Shown: one piece after another, positions 28,309 to 35,646 of the stretch | Position numbering within the stretch: the stretch's first letter is position 1 | Layout: every line of letters begins with the position of its first letter | Assembly (NCBI GenBank): GCA_027488865.1 | Contig: JAIYAU010000045.1 | Location: 1-48,296 of the forward strand | DNA: 48,296 bases | Origin: Cytophagaceae bacterium | GTDB taxonomy: Bacteria > Bacteroidota > Bacteroidia > Cytophagales > UBA9547 | Direction of reading: 5' to 3' | Program-made: the position numbers and the translations under genes | Notes under the pieces: generated by a model | The model's database searches: none | Seen by the model: only the letters and a program-made list of their open reading frames with translations | Told to the model about the DNA's origin: nothing

Positions 28309-28776
28309 TTATTCTGTTGTTAAATTAATTTTTGTTCCATCTGGCAAGTCTTTTGTTTGTTCACAAATTTGTCCAGTTAATTGAAAATGTACACTAATGT
28401 CTACTGGTTCAATATTTTCAAATATATATTCTCCGCCTAGAATTGGATTTATTTTGAAACTAAAAACTTCTGTTTCACCAAGTTTTATACCTGAGTTTTC
28501 AATGTCCTCATGTAGCCAACTTAAAAACCAATTGTCAAAATTTTCAGCAACTTTTAGTTGAACTTTGAAGTCTTCAATATCATTTGCAACTTTAGTTAAT
28601 TTGCCTACACTTGTGTCAAGCCAATTTACTTCTCCAGAAGGTCCAGATAGAAAAAGGTCTCCGAAAATAGTTACTAATATAACTTCTCTTTGGTCTGCAA
28701 TTAACCATTGCCATGCTTCACAAATGTCTGCGAGATCAATTTTAGATTTGTCTTTGAGTAATTCTTGAAAGTTCAT
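28309..28776 (-). CDS. Tdi1-type T6SS immunity-domain / DUF1851 protein
   Basis: This 155-aa protein is similar to the DUF1851/Tdi1 family: WQWLIAD (22-28), VTIFGDLFL (35-43) and VNWLDTSVGKLTKVA (50-64) are the recognisable strings. The family includes immunity proteins against type VI secretion toxins, but many members are orphan and SMI1/KNR4-like. No toxin or T6SS gene is nearby, so a general cytoplasmic role is as likely. I chose ATG 28776; the frame is open upstream to a TTG at 28797. Repeat elements sit on both sides, which fits a mobile or accessory gene. Confidence 0.7.
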   Translation of the reverse strand: MNFQELLKDKSKIDLADICEAWQWLIADQREVILVTIFGDLFLSGPSGEVNWLDTSVGKLTKVANDIEDFKVQLKVAENFDNWFLSWLHEDIENSGIKLGETEVFSFKINPILGGEYIFENIEPVDISVHFQLTGQICEQTKDLPDGTKINLTTE

Positions 28777-28831
28777 GTTTTGTTTTTTTAATGTCAAGTT
28801 GCAAAAAGTCTCTTGAGTATACTTATTTTAA

Positions 28832-28937
28832 GTTTCCACCATTGCTGGTGTTTAGCCCAACGAGTAATTTTGAGGTCTTTTCCGCCGTTGATTTACCTAA
28901 CAAAAATCTGCATAATGAACCAACATTCCAAATGTAC
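28832..28937. repeat. Mosaic repeat (A then E module)
   Basis: An A-type head (TTTCCACCATTGCTGGTG, then TTTAGCCCAAC) is followed by the E module TAACAAAAATCTGCATAATG, then ACCAACATTCCAAATGTA. The same order occurs at 39718 and 47859. Confidence 0.7.
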
Positions 28938-29069
28938 CTTCTGATAAAAATACTGCTCCAACAATCAGTCGGATCAGGATTGTTGTTTTTAAATTGTCTG
29001 TATTTATTATTCTTTTAAGCATAAGTTTAAAAGTTTAAAAACTTATTGCAATCTTAAGTCGATATTGAA

Positions 29070-29210
29070 GGAGTCACTAGCAATTTACCCTTAACAAAAA
29101 TCTGCATAATGTACCAACATTCCAAATGTATCAAGGCCTGTTAAAAACGAAATTAGAATGCGAATTTGTTACAAAGTTCCTAAAACGTTTTGGGTACGGA
29201 AGTGAACTTA
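29070..29210. repeat. Mosaic repeat (E then C module)
   Basis: The E module TTAACAAAAATCTGCATAAT (from 29091) leads, through CAAGGCCTGTTAAAAACGAA, into the C module AAAACGTTTTGGGTACGGAA, then GTGAACTT. It is cut off just before the second arm of the C hairpin. It ends 12 bp before the 3' end of the next gene. Confidence 0.7.
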
Positions 29211-29221
29211 AATCTTGAAAT

Positions 29222-31546
29222 TTATTCTTTGACTAACCTCGACGGACAACCATTTACCAAAAGCAAATATATACCGTTTGGTAGGTCGATGGTATTAATT
29301 TGCATAAGGTTTTTAGAATCGCTAAGTAAGCTTTCGAAACTTAGTGTACCAATACTATTGTAAATTTTAACATGCGATAAAGTTGTGTTTTGGTTTGAAA
29401 TCGTCACATATTGGCTAGCTGGGTTGGGATATATCACTGTGCCAGTTTTGCAATCAGTATCAATGGTATAAGTATCTTGCTCTATAAAAGTAATTGATTT
29501 CTGAGGAATATCTCGATAATAAACATCATTGGCTGTGCATACAAACATCTTACCATTCTGCCCTTCTCCAAAACCAATGATCTTAAGAGAATCATTTATT
29601 CCAGTTAGTTTCAGTTTATCCCAATTGTCGCCAAGGTTAAAAGAATAATACATTTCTATGGTATTGTTGGCAGCATATATAAAGTAACAGTTGCCAGATA
29701 GGTCATCAGAAAAAGTGCCTTGGTTTATATGATCCGGATGCAATCCATCCATGTTAATGTTGACAAACCCTTTGGAGGTTATACGATAGGTGGCAGATCT
29801 GTCATAAGTAGTAAAAAAACGAGTGTTGATGGAGGTAAACAACTCACTTCTTATTGGCGTAGCGGTGTCATCGTAGGGTACATCGTGCCAAGATTTTCCA
29901 TTTATGCTCCATTTATAATCAATAGCTTGGCTGTTTTCTTTAATTTTGCAATACAACGTATCTTGGTTAGAAAAAATACTAAAACTCCAACTATTTGCAA
30001 AATCATCAAGGTTAAAAACTTTGGTAGGTCCTTTGCCTAATTCCTTTGTAAACAAATCTGTGCAGTAGCCTGTGCCACCTGTTCCACAATATCGGATTGT
30101 TATACCATAATAATAACCTTTGCTGTAACTAAAACTTACATAGTTATCAGGTATAAAAGTTCTATCTTCAAAATAGGCTAAATCGTTAATTAAAGTATCC
30201 TTCGATTTACCTATCACATAATAGCCGAGGCCTACTGGATTTTGATAAGCTGCCATCCAACCATATTTGCCTCCTATATATCGGAAAGCGATAGGCGATG
30301 CTGGTATTAGTGTTTCTTGATTGATCCAAGTGGCACCATTATTTTTACTAAATTTATTATTTACTTGCAAGAGGTTGTCCTTCACATTAAATTGGGAAAT
30401 TTCATCAAAACCTCTAATAGAATAATTTTGCCACGTTTTTCCTTTGTTATCCGAAAACCAACATTTTGTGGAATCAAGTTGGTCTGGTCCAAAATAATCT
30501 AAGGTGTACCATTTGTTTTTAAACTCGAACACAGCACTAGGTGAAACACGAAGGCTATCATCAGAAGAAAAGAAATTTTTCCAAGTATTACCAGCGTCAT
30601 CACTTCTAAAATATTTACCTGCTCCCAATACATGAAGTAGCCATGAAGAATCAGGCAAGAGGGATACTGCTGATTTATAATTTGGATCACGATAAAGACC
30701 TACGCTAGAATAACCTTTGGGCAATGTCATATAATCACTTTGAAGTGTTTTTGTATTAACCCTTTTAAATGGAATTGAATCTTTAAATGGATCTTTTTCT
30801 GAACATTGCCAATCAGCAGCATAATTGCATTCATAATTATGTTGGGTAATCATGTAATTAGGTAAATCAACCCTTGCACTAATCTCCTGAATAACATCGC
30901 TGGGGGGATTAGTGTCATAGTAATAATCCAATTGATCAGTTAATAGCGTTACGGTAGGTGGGCCAATTTTTTCATACTTAAATACTTCCAATCCTCGCTC
31001 AACTACAAATCCTTTGGTATTTCCTATAGTTTTATATTTTCCTACTTTATTAACATTTGTCTCGTGCACTTTTACCCAATCACTTGTACTTTTATCATAA
31101 TAATATAAGGCACTCTTAAAAAATATATCAAACATAGGAGGAAACGTTGGATTTGTAAATCCTGCATCTACAAGAACATTGGCCACCAAGGTATCGTTTA
31201 TGATAGAAAGAGCAACTGAATATGGAGAATCAGTAAACATAAAAGAATAGTTTTTAAACGTTCCATCTAAAGAAAGAAACCCATAAGAGCACACAATCTT
31301 ATCGCCGAAGATAAAAAGTGGTTTGGTGTTGCTATTAAAATCGCCAGTTTTTACAAAGTTTTGCCCATCTACAGAATAAGCGATTATGTTAGAAAACAAC
31401 ACCAAGGTGTCTTTGCTGGCCAAAAACTTGGTGGTTTTGGGTATATAATAATCCTTAGGGGTGTTTCTTAGCTTTTGCCAAACAGTGTTTTGGGCTAAAA
31501 TAAGTTGATAGAACAAAACCGAAAAAATAATAAAAAATCGATACAT
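29222..31546 (-). CDS. T9SS-exported protein with BNR/sialidase-like repeats
   Basis: This is a 774-aa secreted protein. After the signal peptide (1-18) it contains Asp-box-type units (S-x-D-x-G-x-T-W): SDDAGNTWKNF, SDNKGKTWQNY, FSKNNGATWINQ and YSFNLGDNWDKL, spread over a predicted beta-propeller, and ends in a T9SS sorting domain (about 695-774, VIYPNPASQYVTI). This layout fits a propeller adhesin, a sialidase-like enzyme or a photosystem-assembly-like (BNR) protein. I see no sialidase catalytic triad, so hydrolase activity is not supported. It stands alone, with a -33/-7 promoter at 31567-31596. Confidence 0.85.
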   Translation of the reverse strand: MYRFFIIFSVLFYQLILAQNTVWQKLRNTPKDYYIPKTTKFLASKDTLVLFSNIIAYSVDGQNFVKTGDFNSNTKPLFIFGDKIVCSYGFLSLDGTFKNYSFMFTDSPYSVALSIINDTLVANVLVDAGFTNPTFPPMFDIFFKSALYYYDKSTSDWVKVHETNVNKVGKYKTIGNTKGFVVERGLEVFKYEKIGPPTVTLLTDQLDYYYDTNPPSDVIQEISARVDLPNYMITQHNYECNYAADWQCSEKDPFKDSIPFKRVNTKTLQSDYMTLPKGYSSVGLYRDPNYKSAVSLLPDSSWLLHVLGAGKYFRSDDAGNTWKNFFSSDDSLRVSPSAVFEFKNKWYTLDYFGPDQLDSTKCWFSDNKGKTWQNYSIRGFDEISQFNVKDNLLQVNNKFSKNNGATWINQETLIPASPIAFRYIGGKYGWMAAYQNPVGLGYYVIGKSKDTLINDLAYFEDRTFIPDNYVSFSYSKGYYYGITIRYCGTGGTGYCTDLFTKELGKGPTKVFNLDDFANSWSFSIFSNQDTLYCKIKENSQAIDYKWSINGKSWHDVPYDDTATPIRSELFTSINTRFFTTYDRSATYRITSKGFVNINMDGLHPDHINQGTFSDDLSGNCYFIYAANNTIEMYYSFNLGDNWDKLKLTGINDSLKIIGFGEGQNGKMFVCTANDVYYRDIPQKSITFIEQDTYTIDTDCKTGTVIYPNPASQYVTISNQNTTLSHVKIYNSIGTLSFESLLSDSKNLMQINTIDLPNGIYLLLVNGCPSRLVKE

Positions 31547-31566
31547 AGCCTGTTTACTTTAGTCCA

Positions 31567-31596
31567 TAAAGGTAGAAATAATAATTTGATAATCAA
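31567..31596 (-). promoter_or_regulatory. Promoter of the BNR protein gene
   Basis: On the minus strand TTG (31594-31596) is followed after 19 bp by TACCTTTA (31567-31574), close to TTTG-N19-TAnnTTTG, 21 bp before the ATG. Confidence 0.5.
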
Positions 31597-31626
31597 TTTA
31601 TTAATTTAAAAGAGACCAACAAATCC

Positions 31627-31742
31627 TAACTTTTAGTTATGTGTGCAACAGACTCTGGAAACAGGTACGAAAGTAATCTTCCATACGAGTATTCAAAACA
31701 ATAAAATTAAATTTTACTAATCCGTTTAAATATTAATCTGTT
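31627..31742. repeat. Direct repeat, left copy (flanks DUF4013 segment)
   Basis: This 116-bp stretch (starting TAACTTTTAGTTATG) is repeated, about 90% identical by eye, in the same orientation at 32621-32739. Shared text includes CAACAGACTCTGGAAACAGG and, near the end, AAAATTAAATTTTACTAATC. The right copy covers the last codons of the NHL gene, so this copy carries a remnant of that gene. Confidence 0.8.
31707..31742 (-). pseudogene. Remnant of a T9SS gene 3' end
   Basis: Read on the minus strand, these 36 bases encode NRLIFKRISKI and a stop, identical to the last 11 residues of the NHL/T9SS protein (32704-34404). No gene body is attached upstream, so this is a duplicated gene tail within the direct repeat. 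Confidence 0.75.
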
Positions 31743-31744
31743 CC

Positions 31745-31833
31745 CTCCTCTACGGCCTGTGGCACACTGAATATTACTTTTCATTATGTGCCACAAACGG
31801 TTGAAACGGGTACAGAAGTAAACTTCTGTATCC
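31745..31833. repeat. D/C palindromic element at 31.7 kb
   Basis: It begins CTCCTCTACGG. Hairpin one pairs TGTGGCACA (31758-31766) with TGTGCCACA (31787-31795), perfectly. Hairpin two (31808-31833) pairs GGGTACAGAAG with CTTCTGTATCC around TAAA. Relative to the 38.3-kb copy, CGG/CCG in the stem has become CAG/CTG, a compensatory change. Confidence 0.7.
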
Positions 31834-31869
31834 TCTCACCCTATGGCGTCTCGATTACGCCAAAGAGGT

Positions 31870-32517
31870 TTATACACGATGCGAATTTTCTTCTTCACTA
31901 CTCAACTCTCCTAGTTTAAATTTTTGGCTAAACACCGTGGCAAAACTAAACCCTGCCGATTGCCAAAACCAAACGCTAGTGAACAAAAACCCTACTCCTA
32001 CCAACAACAATCCTAAAAAAGATGCCAACAAAAGTATGCTTACAATCGCCCAAGCTTTCCAATAAGCCTTGCCTCCTTGAAAAACCCTCGAAAAAGCCTT
32101 CACCGGATTGTAAATTTCAGTGATATCAAAACTAACACAATAGTGAGACATATAGCCAGGTATAGCTACCGTCGCAATTAGAAATAAAATACCAGCGAAA
32201 AAATAAAACATCCAAATATCAAAGTGTCGTGCCAATACAAAAAAACCTATAGACGGAAGGTAATAGTACACCATTCCAGACCAAGTAATGAACCCATGTT
32301 TGAGCAACAACCATGGGCGACCCCATGAAGGCCAAGGGGATAGACCTTGCTGCATTCGGTGTACAATCATTATACGATGCCCCATATTCATCAGCCAACC
32401 AATAAAGAGCAAAAACATCAGAAGGCCGCCAATAATAAGATCACGACGTGCCTCCTTATTTTGAATAGGAAATATAATGGAATTTCTTAAATTGAGTTTG
32501 GAATGTATTGATATCAA
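31870..32517 (-). CDS. DUF4013 family membrane protein
   Basis: This protein of about 215 aa has three or four hydrophobic segments (LIIGGLLMFLLFIGWLMNM; YYLPSIGFFVL; YFFAGILFLIATVAI; AIVSILLLASFLGLLLVGVG), resembling DUF4013, a family of integral membrane proteins of unknown function. The short motif LSPWPSWGRPW is characteristic. No in-frame ATG precedes the first membrane segment; the frame is open to a TTG at 32556. I chose TTG 32517, which gives MISIHSKLNLRNSIIFP, but the start is uncertain. The gene lies between two ~118-bp direct repeats, with a D/C element on the left. Confidence 0.7.
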   Translation of the reverse strand: MISIHSKLNLRNSIIFPIQNKEARRDLIIGGLLMFLLFIGWLMNMGHRIMIVHRMQQGLSPWPSWGRPWLLLKHGFITWSGMVYYYLPSIGFFVLARHFDIWMFYFFAGILFLIATVAIPGYMSHYCVSFDITEIYNPVKAFSRVFQGGKAYWKAWAIVSILLLASFLGLLLVGVGFLFTSVWFWQSAGFSFATVFSQKFKLGELSSEEENSHRV

Positions 32518-32620
32518 GTTGTTTTCAGTTAACAAATTACTTGTTGTAATGTACAAAAATATAATTTTCGCCCTTCATGTGCAATAAACCTTCCTCCATG
32601 TCCTGTGGTACACAGGACGT

Positions 32621-32739
32621 TAACTTTTAGTTATGTTTGCAACAGACTCTGGAAACAGGTACAGAAATAATCTTCCGTACCAGCAGAAATCAAAACAATA
32701 AAATTAAATTTTACTAATCCGTTTGAATATTAATCTGTT
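32621..32739. repeat. Direct repeat, right copy (overlaps NHL gene 3' end)
   Basis: Partner of 31627-31742. The first 83 bp lie downstream of the NHL gene and the last 36 bp are its final codons. Before it, at 32591-32620, a partial D element (CTTCCTCCATGTCCTGTGG) continues leftwards. Confidence 0.8.
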
Positions 32740-34404
32740 ACCAATTTGAATTTCAATAACGTATAGACCAATTGCCAACGAGCTGATATCAACTTTTCTG
32801 TTTTCTGATTCCATTATTAATAATCCGTATTGGTTGTACACTCTGACTCGCTTATTCTTGTCACCTCCTATAGAAATCTCTGTGGTGGCGGGGTTGGGAT
32901 AAACATCGATATCATCTTTTTGAAAGTTTTGGTTGTTTTCTGAGGTGACCTCTTTGCCTTTTACATATAATTCTAAAGATGCACTCACAGGCAAATAAAA
33001 GATATTCCCAAGATGACCAAATGATAGTGTAACTGGTCCCTCAGATTTGAAAAATACAGTATTGTTTTGAAAAACAGCTACTTCTGGGTCGGAGGTGTAA
33101 TAAAGGCCATATTCTTCACTACTCAATCTTAGATCGGTAAAACCAAACTTTTTGTCGGTGACTAAAAAGGTATCCATTGGTAAAACAAATCCAGAAATTT
33201 TTTGTAGCAATCGTGTTATAGTCACATTTTTTGCGCCCGATGTAATTGTTCTGCAAGCATTAGAAACGGTCACTTTATAATTGCCTACATCCATCAATGA
33301 TACATTTGGAACCATCAATTTGGAACTAGATTCACTAAATAGCCAACCATCTTTTGTCCATTTAATAGTCTGATAATCGCCCGATATTTGGGCTCTTAGT
33401 TTAAGCGTGTCTTTTGCGTTGTAGGCTTTATCACCTATTATATCCACCTCCAACATCGTGTTCAAGGTCACTATTTGTATACGGTTGTTATTGTATTCTG
33501 AAACGAGGAGTTGATTTTTCTCTTGGTCTAAATACAGTGCCATGGGGTCATCAAATGAACCTAATTGTGCTCCGTTGCCTCCCCATGCCTCAGAAAAAGC
33601 GTATCCATTTCCATCGAAGTAAAAAACCTGAAGGCGATGGTTGCCATAATCCGATACGATCAGATGGTTGCCATTGGCAACTACGTGCGCGGGAAACTGG
33701 AATAGGCCATTTGTTAACCCATTTCCACCAAAGCTTCTAAAAAATTCCATTTGGTTTCCATTTATTTTTAGAACCACTATTCTGGAATTGCTTTTGTCGG
33801 CGATGATTAACTTGTCTTCTGAAATGCTAAGACCAGCTGGTTGGTTTAATTGATTCAAAGCTGCACCCTGGTTGCCACCATAAAAACCGATAGGCGTAAA
33901 GTTGTTGCCTTCAAAAGTAAATGCTTGTATTCGATGGTTTTGTGATTCGGCAACAAACACCTTGTTTCCCTTTACCGCTATTCCTGCTGGAAAACGGAAT
34001 TGCCCCAAGCCGTTACCACTGGATCCAAAAGATGTAATGTAGGATAAATTTCTGCCGTCAAATGCGAGTACGCTCACTCTGTCGTTGCCATATTCCGAAA
34101 CGTATATCCTTCCAAGCGAATCAGCAGCCAAGTATTGTGGATTTCTAAACTCTCCTGGTCTGGCACCATAAATGCCAAAAGTCGAAATATGGGTAATACT
34201 GCTTCCACTTTGCTCCAACACTTTAATTTGGGCATTGGATGATTCTACTACCAAAATGGCATTACCTATCTTCAGCAACCCTACAGGTCTGTACAGTTCA
34301 GCCCAAGAATTTCCATAGGCTGAATTTACACTAAATGAACATTGGCCAAAACTTCCATATGCAAGACCTAGGATGAAAATTGGCAAAGCAAAAATCCCCT
34401 TCAT
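32704..34404 (-). CDS. NHL-repeat propeller protein with T9SS sorting domain
   Basis: This is a 566-aa secreted protein. After the signal peptide (1-20) there are about six NHL repeats (for example FGSSGNGLGQFRFPAGIAV, FGGNGLTNGLFQFP, WGGNGAQLGSFDDP; each followed by a V/I-xxSExxNxRIQ strand), forming a six-bladed beta-propeller (about 20-310). An Ig-like domain (about 325-395, VGNYKVTVSNAC), a linker and a T9SS sorting domain (about 490-566, VYPNPATTEISIGG) follow. NHL propellers bind proteins or RNA; here an extracellular adhesive or scaffolding role is likely. It is divergent from the LuxR-type gene over 100 bp, with its own promoter. Confidence 0.9.
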   Translation of the reverse strand: MKGIFALPIFILGLAYGSFGQCSFSVNSAYGNSWAELYRPVGLLKIGNAILVVESSNAQIKVLEQSGSSITHISTFGIYGARPGEFRNPQYLAADSLGRIYVSEYGNDRVSVLAFDGRNLSYITSFGSSGNGLGQFRFPAGIAVKGNKVFVAESQNHRIQAFTFEGNNFTPIGFYGGNQGAALNQLNQPAGLSISEDKLIIADKSNSRIVVLKINGNQMEFFRSFGGNGLTNGLFQFPAHVVANGNHLIVSDYGNHRLQVFYFDGNGYAFSEAWGGNGAQLGSFDDPMALYLDQEKNQLLVSEYNNNRIQIVTLNTMLEVDIIGDKAYNAKDTLKLRAQISGDYQTIKWTKDGWLFSESSSKLMVPNVSLMDVGNYKVTVSNACRTITSGAKNVTITRLLQKISGFVLPMDTFLVTDKKFGFTDLRLSSEEYGLYYTSDPEVAVFQNNTVFFKSEGPVTLSFGHLGNIFYLPVSASLELYVKGKEVTSENNQNFQKDDIDVYPNPATTEISIGGDKNKRVRVYNQYGLLIMESENRKVDISSLAIGLYVIEIQIGNRLIFKRISKI

Positions 34405-34432
34405 ATTTGTATTTTTATTAAATTTACCTAGA

Positions 34433-34463
34433 CAAAATTAGGGTTGTAAGGAGTATACCGCAA
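34433..34463 (-). promoter_or_regulatory. Promoter of the NHL gene
   Basis: On the minus strand TTG (34461-34463) is followed after 20 bp by TAATTTTG (34433-34440), a full Bacteroidota consensus, 28 bp before the ATG. The intergenic space is shared with the divergent regulator gene, which may act on it. Confidence 0.55.
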
Positions 34464-34504
34464 TAGAACAAAAGGACTATTTTAAAGTCATAAAAGGGTA
34501 AATA

Positions 34505-35329
34505 ATGGACACAGAAAACAGCAAAATTCTAGTGAAACCTTCAAACTTGTTTGCGTATAGCGCCGATTTGCAATCCAATGAGCCTCAAGAGTACGCACAT
34601 ATTTTGGAGCAACTCATCAACACACATCCGGTGATAAAAGTGATGTCGGAATTTAATCCTTTGGCATTTTATATTTTTAGTTATTTGGATTTAACTGTAA
34701 AATATGTTTCCAAGAATATTTTTGGGTCTTTGTTCCGAGTGCCTGAAGCGGAAATTGTTAAACATTTTCAAGAGCAAGGCATGCGATACACCTTCAGTAG
34801 AATGCATCCAAGTGATTTAAAGATATTGACAGAAGATTGTTTTAGATTGGCAGAAGAAATCTTAAAAGATATTCCCATTTCTCTAAGAGATAAGATTAGA
34901 TATAGCAACAACTATCGCGCGCTGCGGGGCGACAATACCTATGGTAAGTTTTTGTCTCAATTTTGTGTGGTGCCAGATATTCAAACAGGTTATCCACTAA
35001 TTGGCATAGGAACGATAACCGACATCACCGACCAAAAGATAGATAACCGAATAATTTTTAAGGCCGAATTTTATGATGAACTCCATGGACACAGGGAAGT
35101 TGTCAAAGAGTTTTGGCCAGAAGACGATTTGTTCCATAAATTATCTGATCGCGAGATAGAAGTGGCAATAATGCTGGCGCAGGGGAAAAAAACTGAAGAA
35201 ATTGCTGAAAAATTGTTCTTAAGCCCCTATACCGTACGTGCACACAAACGGAATATTTTTGAAAAAACTGGAGTGCACAAAGCCACTGAACTTGCCACCA
35301 TTGTGGGAAAAATGGGTTTGATATTATAG
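34505..35329 (+). CDS. LuxR-type transcriptional regulator with PAS-like sensor
   Basis: This is a 274-aa DNA-binding protein. The N-terminal 200 residues look like a degenerate PAS-type sensor (NPLAFYIFSYLDLTVKYVSKN; FCVVPDIQTGYPLIGIGTITDITD), and the C-terminus holds a LuxR/GerE helix-turn-helix (about 211-268): LSDREIEVAIMLAQGKKTEE, then LFLSPYTVRAHKRNIFEKTG. It is not a response regulator, as no phospho-acceptor domain is seen. It faces the NHL gene and lies just before a D/C element and the TonB receptor. The ligand is unknown. Confidence 0.85.
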   Translation: MDTENSKILVKPSNLFAYSADLQSNEPQEYAHILEQLINTHPVIKVMSEFNPLAFYIFSYLDLTVKYVSKNIFGSLFRVPEAEIVKHFQEQGMRYTFSRMHPSDLKILTEDCFRLAEEILKDIPISLRDKIRYSNNYRALRGDNTYGKFLSQFCVVPDIQTGYPLIGIGTITDITDQKIDNRIIFKAEFYDELHGHREVVKEFWPEDDLFHKLSDREIEVAIMLAQGKKTEEIAEKLFLSPYTVRAHKRNIFEKTGVHKATELATIVGKMGLIL

Positions 35330-35336
35330 TTTGGAT

Positions 35337-35444
35337 CTCCTCTATGGCGCACAGGAAATTAACTTTTCTTTCTGTGTGCTATAGACAGTGGAAATAGTTC
35401 CTAAAACGTTTTGGGTACTGAAGTGAACTTCCGCACCAGAGGAG
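35337..35444. repeat. Full D/C palindromic element with 7-bp inverted ends
   Basis: This is the most complete copy. Its ends are CTCCTCT (35337-35343) and AGAGGAG (35438-35444), perfect inverted repeats. Inside, GCGCACAG pairs with CTGTGTGC around a conserved AAATTAACTTTTC centre, then AAAACGTTTTGGGTACTGAAG leads to the second hairpin with CTTCCGCACC. The unit is 108 bp and starts 8 bp after the regulator stop. Confidence 0.8.
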
Positions 35445-35600
35445 GTCACCAACAACTTCCCCCTTCCCCTTAACAAAAATCTTCATAATGATCCATTATT
35501 TCCAAATGTATCAACACCTGTTTCAAACGACGTTGGACTGCAAATTCTGAATTGAGTTCAGAATACGTTTTGGGAATAAAAGTGAACATTCGCGTAACCT
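35445..35600. repeat. Mosaic repeat (E then degenerate C module)
   Basis: GTCACCAACAACTTCCCC is followed by TTAACAAAAATCTTCATAAT and TTCCAAATGTATCAACACC (E module), then ACGTTTTGGGAATAAAAGTG (eroded C module). It sits directly after the full D/C element, so modules are joined in tandem. Confidence 0.65.
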
Positions 35601-35646
35601 TCAAGAACTATCAATCGTAATAAATTTGAATTTCATTTTTCCACTA

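Noticed and set aside
29222-31546. Sialidase assignment
   Set aside because: Asp-box-like units are present but the catalytic Arg triad and Tyr/Glu pair are not identifiable.
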